Source of the DNA: Halosimplex halobium
GTDB lineage: Archaea; Halobacteriota; Halobacteria; Halobacteriales; Haloarculaceae
Assembly: GCF_051414055.1 (NCBI RefSeq)
Contig: NZ_JBLKNX010000004.1
Coordinates: forward strand, 248,001-312,000
DNA: 64,000 nucleotides
Reading direction: 5' to 3'
The position numbers and the translations under genes are program-made. The notes under the pieces were generated by a model. That model was not told the origin of the DNA. It saw nothing but the letters and a program-made list of their open reading frames with translations, and did no database searches. Below are positions 16,896 to 25,448 of the stretch, in pieces (position 1 is the stretch's first letter; each line of letters starts with the position of its first letter).

Positions 16896-17312
16896 ATGAA
16901 CTTCGACGAGTTCACCGGAGCGGTCCAGCACCGCCTCGAACTGCCCGGGACGGGGGAGGCCGTCCGCGCGACCCGCGCGACGCTGACGACGCTCGGCGAG
17001 CGGATCCAGGAAGGCGAGGCCACCGACCTCGCCGGCCCGCTCCCGATGGAGGTCGACTTCTACCTCACCGGCGCGGTCGCCGAGCACGGCCAGCACTTCG
17101 ACTGGGACGAGTTTCTCGACCGCGTCGCCGATCGGGAGGGGCAGACGGCGCCGGACGACCGCGCCGACGTGGCCCACCACGCACGGACAGTCGTCGCGGT
17201 CGTCGCCGAGGCGGTCCCCGAGGGACAGCTTGACCAGCTCCGCGACCAGCTACCCGCCGACGAGGGGTGGGCGGACCTGTTCGAACTGGTCGACGGCGCG
17301 GCGGCCGAGTAA
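16896..17312 (+). CDS. DUF2267 domain protein
   Basis: 138 residues. MNFDEFTGAVQHRLELPGTGEAVRATRATLTTLGERI matches the N-terminus of DUF2267 proteins, and QLRDQLPADEGWADLF matches their C-terminal half. These helical cytoplasmic proteins have no settled function. ATG 16896 starts the domain. Monocistronic, 62 nt after the MFS gene. Confidence 0.85.
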   Translation: MNFDEFTGAVQHRLELPGTGEAVRATRATLTTLGERIQEGEATDLAGPLPMEVDFYLTGAVAEHGQHFDWDEFLDRVADREGQTAPDDRADVAHHARTVVAVVAEAVPEGQLDQLRDQLPADEGWADLFELVDGAAAE

Positions 17313-17456
17313 CCCGGTCGCAGTCCTGCGGTCGTCGCGAGTGCCTGTTCGCGGGTGACCGTCCGCGGGGCCGGGGCCACTGCGCGGTCACCCGACTTAA
17401 CGCGGCCTCAGTGATCACCGCCAACTGCTAAGTGGGCGTCGCTCCAAGCGCGACTC

Positions 17457-17753
17457 ATGTGGCGCTCCGGCCAACGGGGTCGCGACGAGGTGACCTGCAT
17501 CGCCTGCGGCGACTCGGTCGCCCGGTCGTCGGCCCGGGAGTACGACAAGTTCGGCGACCGCTGGGACCGCGAGGGCAAGGAGTTCGAGTACCTCTGCAAG
17601 CCGTGCGACCGCGAGCGGTGTCACCAGCCCCGCGGGAACCTCGAGGGCCTGCTCGAAGACGTGGAGGCGGAAGCCGACGACCGCGACCGCGAGACCTTCC
17701 TCGCTACGTACCTCGAACTCGCCGAGCGGGCCGACTCCGTCGAGGAGCGGTGA
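17457..17753 (+). CDS. Small zinc-ribbon protein
   Basis: 98 residues. Two CxxC pairs (CIACGDS near residue 15 and CKPCDRERCHQ near residue 50) separated by about 30 residues form a probable zinc ribbon; an acidic helical C-terminus follows. The ATG at 17457 is about 28 nt after a CTAAGTGGG element. It precedes the RNase R-type gene by about 100 nt on the same strand, which hints at an RNA-related role (inference). Confidence 0.78.
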   Translation: MWRSGQRGRDEVTCIACGDSVARSSAREYDKFGDRWDREGKEFEYLCKPCDRERCHQPRGNLEGLLEDVEAEADDRDRETFLATYLELAERADSVEER

Positions 17754-17855
17754 CGCGGTCGGCGGTCGGCTCCGCCGACGCAGCCTCGCTGGCTCCACCG
17801 TCCGCGACGGGGTCACCACAGAAAGCCTATCTGTACCCTGGTCATAGCCCGCTAC

Positions 17856-19172
17856 ATGACTACCGAGGACGCTCAGGCCCATGCCGGCACGGTCGAGGGC
17901 CAGGGCCCCGTCGAGATCGACGAGGAGATGGCCCGCCACCTGGCCAACAAGCGCGAGGAGCTGTTCGAGAAGTTCGAGATCCGCGACGAGTTCCCCTCGG
18001 AAGTGATCGAGGAGGCCGAGGCGCGCACGGAGGGCGTCCAGGAGGAGATCGCCGACGAGATCGACGAGCGCCGGGACCTGCGCGACATGACGACCTGGAC
18101 GACCGACCCCATCGACGCCCAGGACTTCGACGACGCCATCTCCGTCGAGAAGCGCGACGACGAGTACGTCCTCTGGGTCCACATCGCCGACGTGACCCAC
18201 TACGTCAACCCCGGCACCGCGATGTGGGAGGAGGCCGTCGAGCGGGGCAACACCGTCTATCTCCCCGACTACACTATCCACATGCTGCCGCCGATCCTCG
18301 CCGAGACGGTCTGTTCGCTGGTCCCCAACGAGGACCGGCTGGCCCACACCGTCGAGATGCACCTCGACCCCGATGACCTCTCCTACGAGGAGATCGACAT
18401 CTACAAATCCGTCATCGAGTCCGACGCCCGCCTGACCTACTCCGAGTGCGAGGACATCCTCGACGAGCCCGACAGCGCCGACGACCTGCTGGAGGACACC
18501 GGCGTGGACCTGGCCGAGAAGACCGAACTCGTCTGGGAACTGGCCGACCGGATGCACGAGCAGCGCAAGGAGGACGGCTCGCTCGTCCTGAACCCGGCCC
18601 GCGACCGCGCCCACACCATCATCGAGGAGTGCATGCTCAAGGCCAACAAGGCCGTCACGCACGAACTCATGTGGGACCGCGGCGTCGAGGCGATGTACCG
18701 CGTCCACCCCCAGCCCTCCCCCGAGGAGTGGGACGAGGCGCTCCAGGAGATCCAGGACCTCGACGGCGTCTCGATCCCCGGGAGCGCCTGGGACGACCCG
18801 CGCAAGGCCGTCAACGCGACGCTCGAAGAGGCTCCGGGTCGCCAGCTCTCGAAGATCCAGCGGGCGGTGATGTTCGTCATGCCCCGGGCGAAGTACATGA
18901 GCGACCCCTTCGGCGGCCACCACGCGCTGAACTTCGAGATCTACGGCCACTTCACCTCGCCCATCCGCCGACTCTCTGACCTCATCAACCACTGGATCGT
19001 CCACACCAACGACGTGCCCGAGGACCTCCAGGCGCTGTGCAAGCACGCCTCCGACCAGCAGAAAGACGCCGAACAGTGCGAACGCGAGTACAAGCAGTTC
19101 CTCGAGGAGGTCGGCCTCGACCCCAGCGCCGTCAACAACCGCGGGGTCGAGGTCGTCGACGACGAGGAGTAG
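17856..19172 (+). CDS. rnr: RNB-domain exoribonuclease (RNase R-like)
   Basis: 438 residues. The RNB catalytic domain carries TTDPIDAQDFDDAISV (the metal-binding Asp cluster, residues about 84-96), HIADVTHYVNPGT, EDRLAHTVEMHL, and the C-terminal YGHFTSPIRRLSDLINH motif. It degrades RNA 3' to 5'. Cold-shock and S1 RNA-binding domains of bacterial RNase R are absent, as in other haloarchaeal homologues, which are essentially the RNB domain with short extensions. It begins 102 nt after the zinc-ribbon gene. Confidence 0.93.
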   Translation: MTTEDAQAHAGTVEGQGPVEIDEEMARHLANKREELFEKFEIRDEFPSEVIEEAEARTEGVQEEIADEIDERRDLRDMTTWTTDPIDAQDFDDAISVEKRDDEYVLWVHIADVTHYVNPGTAMWEEAVERGNTVYLPDYTIHMLPPILAETVCSLVPNEDRLAHTVEMHLDPDDLSYEEIDIYKSVIESDARLTYSECEDILDEPDSADDLLEDTGVDLAEKTELVWELADRMHEQRKEDGSLVLNPARDRAHTIIEECMLKANKAVTHELMWDRGVEAMYRVHPQPSPEEWDEALQEIQDLDGVSIPGSAWDDPRKAVNATLEEAPGRQLSKIQRAVMFVMPRAKYMSDPFGGHHALNFEIYGHFTSPIRRLSDLINHWIVHTNDVPEDLQALCKHASDQQKDAEQCEREYKQFLEEVGLDPSAVNNRGVEVVDDEE

Positions 19173-19296
19173 CGTCGCCAGTGGGTGCCGGCGTCGGCCC
19201 GCCGGCCCGGACCGCCCGGCCCCCGACCTCTCGGATCGCGGATAGAAATTTCCTGCGCCAAACCTATTTCTCCCGACCGGGTGAACGGTCGTCGCG

Positions 19297-21342
19297 ATGA
19301 CGGAGTCGCCCACCCGCCGGGGATTCCTCGCCGGGGCCGCGGCCGTCGCGACGGGATCTGCCGCGGTCGCGTCCGCCGAAGGCGCCCCGCTCGATGCCTC
19401 GCCCTCCGACGCCGATCCGACTGATCCGTCCCCGTCGGACGCCCAGCGTCGGGCCGCGCTGCAGGACGCCGGCGGGGACACCGACATCGAATCGCTGGTC
19501 GACGACCTCGTCGAGTCGAGCCTGGAGGGCCGGACGGCCACGGGCGCGACGGTCGCCGTCGTCGCCGACGGCGAGGTGGCGCTCGCGAAGGGCTACGGCG
19601 TCGCCGACCGGGGCGAGGAGCGGCCCGTCGACGCGACCACCCCGTTCCGCGTCGGCTCGGTGTCGAAACCCGTCGTCGCGACGGCGCTGATGGCCCGGAT
19701 CCAGCGAGGCGAGATCGACCCCGACGAGCCTGTCTCGACGTATCTCGATCCGAGTCTCGACGACGCGGTCGGCTCGGTCACGCTGGCCGACCTCGTGACC
19801 CACCGCGCGGGGTACGAGATGTCCAACGAGGGGCTGTGGATCACGGATCCGGACGACCTGCGGCCGCTCCCCGGGGCGCTCCGGCGGTGGCGCCACGCCC
19901 GCGTCCGGCCGCCCGGCGAGGCGCCCGCGTACTCGAACTACGGGTACGCCGTCGCCGGCGGTGTCCTCGCGGCGGCCGCCGACGAGCCGTTCCACGAGGC
20001 CGTCGATACGGAGTTGCTCGACCCCGCGGGGATGGAGTCGAGTAGCTTCCGCCAGCCGCTCCCCGACTCGCTGGCCGACCGCCACGCGACGGGGTACGGG
20101 CCCGGCGCCGCCTACGCCGACGGGGAATTTCCCTACGTCGGCCTCGCGCCGGCGGGCGCGCTGTCGACGACCGCCGACGACATGGCCCGGTTCATGCAAC
20201 TCCACCTCGACGAGGGTGTCGTCGACGGCGAGCAGGTACTGGCTCCGGAGACCGTCGCGGCCTGCCAGCGCCAGTGGGCGACCGCCCACGAGCGGCTGCC
20301 GGGGATGGCCTTCGGGTTCGTCGAGAGCGACTACGGCGGGACCCGGACGCTCCGGCACAACGGCGGGACGCCGACGTTCTACAGCGACCTCCTGCTGGCC
20401 CCCGAGCGCGGTCTCGGACTCTTCGTCGCGTACAACGGCGCCGACGGCGGTGCGGCCGCAGGGGAGGTGCTGGAGGGGTTCCGCTCGGAGCTGTTGCCCG
20501 ACCCGGAGTCCGACTCGGACCCCGGCACCGGCTCGGACTCGGCCGAGGGAGCGTCGCGCTCCCCGGACGGCCAACCGACGCGGGCCGACGACCTCGGCGG
20601 CACCTACCGGTCGCTGCGGCGGTCGTGGACCTGGCACGACCGGGTCACGACGACGCTCCAGGCCGACACCGTCGAGGTGAGCGTCGCCGACGACGGCGCG
20701 CTGGTCACGACCGCCGGGAGCGCGACGAACCGGTGGGTCGAGGTCGAACCCCTCGTCTTCGAACGGGTCGACGGGCGCGAACGGCTGGCGTTCGACACCG
20801 GCGGTGGCGACGACATCGAGTACCTCCACCGCGGGGCGAATCCGACGACGGCGTACGGCCGCGTCGAGGGGACCGACCGACTCTCCCTGCACGCCGCGCT
20901 GACCGTCCTGTCGCTGCTCGGCCTGTTCTCGGCGGTGTTCGGGTGGCCGGCAGCCACCGCCGTCCGGTGGTTCCGGTCCGGGGACGACGCCGACGTGGCC
21001 GCCGACCCGCGGCGGTGGCGCGACCGGCCCGCGACGCTGGCGCGCGCGGTCGCCGCCGGGGCCGCCGTCGCGATACTCGCCTTCCCGGTCGCGGTGGTCG
21101 TCCACCTCGTCGTCGCGCTGTACGCCGTCCTGTCGGCGCCGCCGCCGACGTTCGCGGCGCTGTTCGCCCTGCCGATACTGGGGCTGGCGGGGACCGCGGC
21201 GGCCGTCGCGTTCGCCGTCCGCTCGTGGACCGACGGCTACTGGGGACCGCTCGCCCGGGTCCACTACGCGCTGGTCGCCGCGTCGCTCGCGGTCGCCTGC
21301 TGGCTGCTGTGGTACTGGAACCTGCTGGTCCCGCCGCTGTGA
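19297..21342 (+). CDS. Tat-exported serine hydrolase (class C beta-lactamase/DD-peptidase fold) with C-terminal membrane domain
   Basis: 681 residues. Tat signal TRRGFLAG at 7-14, then a beta-lactamase fold with Ser-x-x-Lys (S121, K124 in GSVSKPV), YSN at Y212 and HNG at H354, which are all the catalytic motifs. After an acidic linker (about 405-435) a small beta domain and four hydrophobic helices (about 530-680) anchor it to the membrane. Family members hydrolyse esters, amides or D-peptides; archaea lack murein, so the substrate is unknown. TATA-like CCTATTTCTC lies about 30 nt before the ATG. Confidence 0.9.
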   Translation: MTESPTRRGFLAGAAAVATGSAAVASAEGAPLDASPSDADPTDPSPSDAQRRAALQDAGGDTDIESLVDDLVESSLEGRTATGATVAVVADGEVALAKGYGVADRGEERPVDATTPFRVGSVSKPVVATALMARIQRGEIDPDEPVSTYLDPSLDDAVGSVTLADLVTHRAGYEMSNEGLWITDPDDLRPLPGALRRWRHARVRPPGEAPAYSNYGYAVAGGVLAAAADEPFHEAVDTELLDPAGMESSSFRQPLPDSLADRHATGYGPGAAYADGEFPYVGLAPAGALSTTADDMARFMQLHLDEGVVDGEQVLAPETVAACQRQWATAHERLPGMAFGFVESDYGGTRTLRHNGGTPTFYSDLLLAPERGLGLFVAYNGADGGAAAGEVLEGFRSELLPDPESDSDPGTGSDSAEGASRSPDGQPTRADDLGGTYRSLRRSWTWHDRVTTTLQADTVEVSVADDGALVTTAGSATNRWVEVEPLVFERVDGRERLAFDTGGGDDIEYLHRGANPTTAYGRVEGTDRLSLHAALTVLSLLGLFSAVFGWPAATAVRWFRSGDDADVAADPRRWRDRPATLARAVAAGAAVAILAFPVAVVVHLVVALYAVLSAPPPTFAALFALPILGLAGTAAAVAFAVRSWTDGYWGPLARVHYALVAASLAVACWLLWYWNLLVPPL

Positions 21343-21564
21343 GAGCGCCCCGGATCGAAGGCCCGAATTCTCAGATCCTCTGAAAACTGCCTAGCGACGC
21401 GTACCGGATAGCAACAGCCGTCGCCGGGTCGTCGATAGCTACGAAAATAATACGGAAATATTTCACGGCGGTTCAGAGACTGTTCGAAATGTGTTCGGAG
21501 ACATGATCTGGCATAACAGTTTAGTGGGATCCGTACGTACGTGTAACTGAGAGGTGACGAACCG

Positions 21565-21795
21565 ATGGCCACCAGCGACAGGACTCGACGCACAGGGGAG
21601 CACCGCACAGCAGGCCGCCGGCTCTCCCGGTACGACCTCCTGCTACTGGTGATACCCGCGGCGTTCCTGCTGGCGCTCGTGGGGTCGACCGTGTCGCCGC
21701 TTCCCACCCGGGTGTTCGTGGCGGGGGCGTCCGTGGTCGGCGCGCTCGCCGTCGCGGACGGGCTGTTCGTCAACCCGCCCGACGGCGACCGCTGA
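21565..21795 (+). CDS. Small two-span membrane protein
   Basis: 76 residues: an Arg-rich N-terminus of about 22 residues, two hydrophobic helices (about 24-44 and 48-68) and a short acidic tail. No family recognised. It sits between the serine hydrolase (222-nt spacer with an AT-rich patch at 21440-21560) and crtB. Confidence 0.6.
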   Translation: MATSDRTRRTGEHRTAGRRLSRYDLLLLVIPAAFLLALVGSTVSPLPTRVFVAGASVVGALAVADGLFVNPPDGDR

Positions 21796-21891
21796 CCGCC
21801 GCGGGGGACCCGCGCTCGCACGGTGTTCGACCGGCCGCCGCGTGGCTGCCGCCGGGACGGCCACGGGCGGTTCGCCGGACGTGAAGCCGAC

Positions 21892-21906
21892 CCCCAACCA
21901 GTTTGG
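21892..21906 (+). promoter_or_regulatory. Candidate Bat-type upstream activating sequence before crtB
   Basis: This 15-mer agrees at 11 of 13 defined positions with the consensus ACCcnactagTTnGG as I recall it for the Halobacterium bop regulon (bop, brp, blp, crtB1). It sits directly upstream of the TATA-like element at 21913-21922, the same arrangement as in that regulon. Confidence 0.5.
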
Positions 21907-21912
21907 GTGGTT

Positions 21913-21924
21913 GCTTATTTAATC
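21913..21924 (+). promoter_or_regulatory. TATA element of crtB
   Basis: GCTTATTTAATC, the strongest AT-rich core element upstream of crtB. A start site near 21940 would give a leader of about 85 nt. Confidence 0.6.
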
Positions 21925-22024
21925 TCTCTCGAACATATAGGTACTAACGGTCGGCCGGCGGTGTGGCCCCAGCGGTCCCCGCGGCGTCGCGGGCGCTCCA
22001 CGACCGGCGACCACCCACCAAACA

Positions 22025-23011
22025 ATGCCAGCGAGCGACCAAGTCGACACGAGCAAGGGGATCCACAGGCGGACGGGGCGGACGTTCTACGTCGCCACGA
22101 AGCTCCTGCCCGAGCGGGTGCGGGAGGCGACGTACGTCCTCTACGCCTTCTTCCGGATCGCCGACGAGGTAGTGGACCGGACGGACGACCCAGACCCCGA
22201 GGCCCAGCGGCGGCGGCTCGAAGCCATGCGGGCGGCCGCGCTGGGGGAGATCGACCCGGACGCGGGGACCGCGCTCGACGACGAGGAGCGAGCGGTCCTC
22301 GACGCGTTCCGGTCGCTCGCCGACCGCAAGGGGATCGACGACCGCGAGGTCGAGGTGTTCGTCGACGCGATGGTCCAGGACATCGAGACGGCCCGCTACC
22401 CCGCCTTCGAGGACCTGGAGGCGTACATGCGCGGGTCGTCGGTCGCCGTCGCGAACATGATGATGGACGCCATGGAAGTCTCGCCCGCGGACCGCGAGCA
22501 GGCTCAGCCCCACGCGGAGGCGCTGGCCGAGGCGTTCCAGCTGACGAACTTCCTGCGGGACGTGCGCGAGGACATCCGCGACTACGGCCGTGTCTACGTT
22601 CCTCAGGAGACGCTGGAGCGGTTCGGCGTCGACGAGGCCGACCTGGCCGAGGCGAACGTCACCGACGGGTTCGTCGCGGCGATGCGCCACGAACTCCAGC
22701 GGACCGAGCGGCTCTACCGCGAGGGGGTCGCGGGCATCCGCCTGCTCCCGGAGGACTGCCAGTTCGGCGTCCTGCTCGCCGCCGTCTTCTACGCGGAACA
22801 CCACCGGCTCATCCGCGCCCGCGACTACGACGTGCTGACCGAGACGCCGGAACTCGGCCGGCTGCGGCGCGGGTACCTGCTCGTCCGGACCTGGGTCCAC
22901 TGGCGGCGCCACCGCGACCCCGAGGCGACCTTCTACGCGGTCAGCGCCGTCTCACCCGGCGGCGAGGGCGACGGCGTCGAGACCGACGGTGTCACGGGCC
23001 ACGTCGCGTAG
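22025..23011 (+). CDS. crtB: Phytoene synthase
   Basis: Condenses two geranylgeranyl diphosphates to phytoene, the first committed step of bacterioruberin and retinal synthesis. 328 residues with both Asp-rich motifs: DEVVD (47-51) and the QLTNFLRDVREDIRDYGRVY block (D179, D183), as in all squalene/phytoene synthases. Other carotenoid genes are not adjacent. The upstream region carries a Bat-like activating site, so light- or oxygen-dependent control is plausible. Convergent with rpl15e. Confidence 0.95.
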   Translation: MPASDQVDTSKGIHRRTGRTFYVATKLLPERVREATYVLYAFFRIADEVVDRTDDPDPEAQRRRLEAMRAAALGEIDPDAGTALDDEERAVLDAFRSLADRKGIDDREVEVFVDAMVQDIETARYPAFEDLEAYMRGSSVAVANMMMDAMEVSPADREQAQPHAEALAEAFQLTNFLRDVREDIRDYGRVYVPQETLERFGVDEADLAEANVTDGFVAAMRHELQRTERLYREGVAGIRLLPEDCQFGVLLAAVFYAEHHRLIRARDYDVLTETPELGRLRRGYLLVRTWVHWRRHRDPEATFYAVSAVSPGGEGDGVETDGVTGHVA

Positions 23012-23068
23012 GATCTCCCGTCGCTCGCTGTTTTTCCTGCCGTTCTCGGTGTCCCGCCTCCGCGGTGT

Positions 23069-23106
23069 CCGACAGCCGGCGCTGTCGGGTCAGCGACTCG
23101 AAAAAA
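23069..23106. terminator. Hairpin and T tract between convergent crtB and rpl15e
   Basis: CCGACAGC-CGGC-GCTGTCGG (23069-23088) is a perfect stem, and A6 at 23101-23106 reads as T6 on the minus strand just after the rpl15e stop. On the plus strand GTTTTT shortly after the crtB stop could end crtB transcripts. Confidence 0.55.
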
Positions 23107-23126
23107 CGTCGCTGCGACCGCCGAGT

Positions 23127-23717
23127 CTACCGGCCGCGGTTCTCGTTGCTGGAGAGACTCGGCCGCGTGCGCTCGGTGCCCTTGCCGCGGTTGTTCAGGC
23201 CGCGGTTGCGGCGGCCGGCGCTGGTGAGCCCGCGCAGCGCGCGGTCGGTGTGCTGGTCCTCACAGATCCACGAGAGGTCGTCGTCGTTCTCGATCGCGGG
23301 GTGCTCGGGGTCGACGAGGATCACCTCGAACCACTTCTGGCTGCCGTCCTGCCCGACGGGGTAGGAGTTGAGCACGCGGAGGTTCGGGTAGACGCGGGTG
23401 GTGCGCTCCTCGGCGACGCGCTGGAGGTTCTTCCGGCGGGTGATCCGCGTGACGCCCTGGCGCTTCGACCGGCGACCGGCCGTGAAGCGCTGCTTGCGGG
23501 CGCCGCCCTTGCGGATCGACGCGCGGACGACCACGACGCCCTGCTTGGCCTTGTAGCCCAGCGAGCGCGCGCGGTCGAGGCGGGTCGGGCGCTCGATGCG
23601 CTCGAGCGCGCCTTCCTCGCGCCACTCCTGTTTGCGCTGCCACTGCAACTCCGCCAGCTTGCCGTCGTCCGGGTCCTTCCAGGCGTCCCGGATGTAGGTG
23701 TAGAAGCTCTTTGCCAT
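23127..23717 (-). CDS. rpl15e: 50S ribosomal protein L15e
   Basis: 196 residues, the usual archaeal length. Recognisable throughout: MAKSFYTYIRDAWKDP start, RLDRARSLGYKAKQGVVVVR, GGARKQRF, ITRRKNLQRVAEERTTRVYPNLRVLNSYPVGQDG and the basic GLTSAGRRNRGLNNRGKGTE tail. It binds 23S rRNA in the large subunit. Monocistronic here, divergent from the TrmB regulator. Confidence 0.97.
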   Translation of the reverse strand: MAKSFYTYIRDAWKDPDDGKLAELQWQRKQEWREEGALERIERPTRLDRARSLGYKAKQGVVVVRASIRKGGARKQRFTAGRRSKRQGVTRITRRKNLQRVAEERTTRVYPNLRVLNSYPVGQDGSQKWFEVILVDPEHPAIENDDDLSWICEDQHTDRALRGLTSAGRRNRGLNNRGKGTERTRPSLSSNENRGR

Positions 23718-23902
23718 GGGTGTTCACCGCCGGGCGTTGCGTGGTTCAACCGCCGTCGCCGGCGATCACATCCCGACCTGCACAGGCAGGCGCCCGCTGG
23801 TGCCCGACCGCCCAGCGAGTTACCCGCCAGTTCCCCGCTCGCGCCCTTAAGGGATCCGAACTCGCGGCGGCGCGGCTGTCACTGAGGCGACTGGTGTCAT
23901 GC

Positions 23903-23912
23903 GAATATTATT
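23903..23912 (+). promoter_or_regulatory. TATA element of the TrmB regulator gene
   Basis: GAATATTATT, about 35 nt before ATG 23943, in an AT-rich stretch (23902-23942) between divergent rpl15e and the regulator gene. Confidence 0.5.
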
Positions 23913-23942
23913 GTACTGGTGTATTATATCCGGTTAAACACG

Positions 23943-25013
23943 ATGGAACGGGACGAGATCCTGGGGGGACTGGAGGACGCGGGGTTGACCTCCTACCAGG
24001 CCGACGCGTACCTGACGCTGCTGGACATGGGTGTGTCGCCGGCCGTGGACGTGGCGCGGAACTGCTCGGTCCCGGTGCCGCGCATCTACGACGTGCTGAC
24101 GGAACTGGAGCAGATGGGGTACGTGGAGACGCTCGACCGGGAGACGCTGCACGCCCGTGCGCGTGAGCCGGCCGAGTTCGTCCGGGACCTCCACGACAAG
24201 AGCGAGCGGCTCTCGTCGGTCGCCGAGGAGATCGAGGACCGCTGGGAGGCGTCGCCGCTGGGCGACAACAAGATGAACGTGACCAAGCGGGTCGACACGG
24301 TCGTCGACCACGCGGAGGGGCTGATCCGCGAGGCCGACTCGACGGTCGACCTGGCGGTGACCGACGAGCAGCTGGTCGCCTACGAGAGCGCCCTGACCGA
24401 GGCCTTCGAGGCGGACGTGGTGGTGCGCGCGTCGGTCGCGCCGTCGGGGGAGGTGGGGATCGCGGACCACCCGGTCAGCGACGTGGTGTCGGAGATCCGC
24501 GAGCGGCCCCTCCCCGGCCCCTTCTGCGCGCTCGTCGACCGGACGGAGGCGTGTCTCGCGCCGACGACGCGGATGCCCGACCCGTACGGCGTCGTCATCA
24601 ACGACGATATCATCCCCTTCATCCTCCGGTGGTACTTCCAGACCTGCCTGTGGGCGAACTGGGAGACGGTCTCGCGGTCCCGCGAGGGCCCGCCGGTGTA
24701 CGTCTGCCTGGAGGAGTTCATCCGGGACGTCTACCCGCTGTGGTGGGACGACGCTATCGTCTCGGTGACCGTCAGCGGCCGCGACCCCGACTCCGGCCGC
24801 GACCGGGAGGTCTCGGGCGTCCTCACCGACATCCGGTACTCCGCGACCTCCGCGCGGACCGGACAACGCCCCACGCTGACCGACCTCTCCGGGCGGGCCA
24901 CGGTCGTCCTCTGGACCCCGGACGGCCGGTGTACGGTCGGCGGCTGGGGCGCGCTCGACGAGGACCTGGAGGTCAAACGCGTCACCGTCGACGGGATCGA
25001 GTGGCTCGCCTGA
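23943..25013 (+). CDS. TrmB-family sugar-sensing transcriptional regulator
   Basis: 356 residues. Residues 1-70 are the TrmB winged helix: LEDAGLTSYQADAYLTLLDMGVSPAVDVARNCSVPVPRIYDVLTELEQMGYVE. Residues about 105-235 form the PLD-like effector domain and 240-356 a C-terminal ligand domain typical of haloarchaeal TrmB proteins. These bind sugars and control sugar metabolism. It lies directly upstream of the cellulase cluster in the same orientation, so it is the obvious candidate regulator of that cluster; a near-match to a known TrmB site lies in the 435-nt gap. ATG 23943 is preferred over one eight codons upstream. Confidence 0.9.
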   Translation: MERDEILGGLEDAGLTSYQADAYLTLLDMGVSPAVDVARNCSVPVPRIYDVLTELEQMGYVETLDRETLHARAREPAEFVRDLHDKSERLSSVAEEIEDRWEASPLGDNKMNVTKRVDTVVDHAEGLIREADSTVDLAVTDEQLVAYESALTEAFEADVVVRASVAPSGEVGIADHPVSDVVSEIRERPLPGPFCALVDRTEACLAPTTRMPDPYGVVINDDIIPFILRWYFQTCLWANWETVSRSREGPPVYVCLEEFIRDVYPLWWDDAIVSVTVSGRDPDSGRDREVSGVLTDIRYSATSARTGQRPTLTDLSGRATVVLWTPDGRCTVGGWGALDEDLEVKRVTVDGIEWLA

Positions 25014-25260
25014 CCGACCGACGCCGGGCCCGCCCGCCCACCGCGTGACTCGCCTACCCGACCGTCGCGGGGCCCGCCCTTGCTGAACCGGGACCCGACG
25101 CGAATAGTGTCAACCCGTAATATAGTAGTCGGGTGTAAAATATTTGTATTAACTGCTGTATAAACGATAGCCGGGTGGAAAGAACGTCCGGCACTCCCGG
25201 GTTTCGCGGCCGAACTCTCCGTCGGCCGATCTAACCATCCTCGTTACCTATCAGATTTTA

Positions 25261-25291
25261 TACTATGACTTACCAGAAAAACTTCATAGTA
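25261..25291. promoter_or_regulatory. Inverted repeat, candidate operator
   Basis: TACTATGA (25261-25268) and TCATAGTA (25284-25291) are perfect 8-bp inverted arms separated by 15 nt, in the AT-rich region before the first cellulase gene. Confidence 0.5.
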
Positions 25292-25343
25292 GATGGAAAT
25301 CTCTTAACGGCTATATTGTGGGCTCAGGAGGACTGAAAATCGT

Positions 25344-25360
25344 TATTTCGAATTCGAGTA
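25344..25360 (+). promoter_or_regulatory. Candidate TrmB binding site
   Basis: TATT-N8-GAGTA differs at one base from the TACT-N7/8-GAGTA consensus known for Halobacterium TrmB. It ends 28 nt before the core TATA element, and a TrmB gene is immediately upstream. Confidence 0.45.
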
Positions 25361-25388
25361 ATTCATTATATCTCGGGCTAGAAAAACG

Positions 25389-25444
25389 TTTTATACCGGT
25401 CGTTCGATGTACGGTTCACACACCACTCGGTGTGTATCGGAGGT
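25389..25444 (+). promoter_or_regulatory. Core promoter, leader hairpin and ribosome binding site of the first cellulase
   Basis: TTTTATACC (25389-25397) is a strong TATA element. ACACACC-ACTC-GGTGTGT (25418-25435) forms a perfect 7-bp stem in the predicted leader, followed by GGAGGT (25439-25444), 4 nt before ATG 25449. This favours the inner ATG over the one at 25407, and a leadered message, unusual beside the mostly leaderless genes here. Confidence 0.6.
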
Positions 25445-25448
25445 CGAG

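Larger units (their letters stand above)
25014..25448. other. Promoter region of the glycoside hydrolase cluster
   Basis: 435 nt, strongly AT-rich from about 25105 to 25400. It contains several TATA-like stretches, an inverted repeat at 25261-25291, a TrmB-like half-site pair at 25344-25360, the core TATA TTTTATACC (25389-25397), a leader hairpin (25418-25435) and a Shine-Dalgarno-like GGAGGT before ATG 25449. No gene is seen. Confidence 0.7.
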
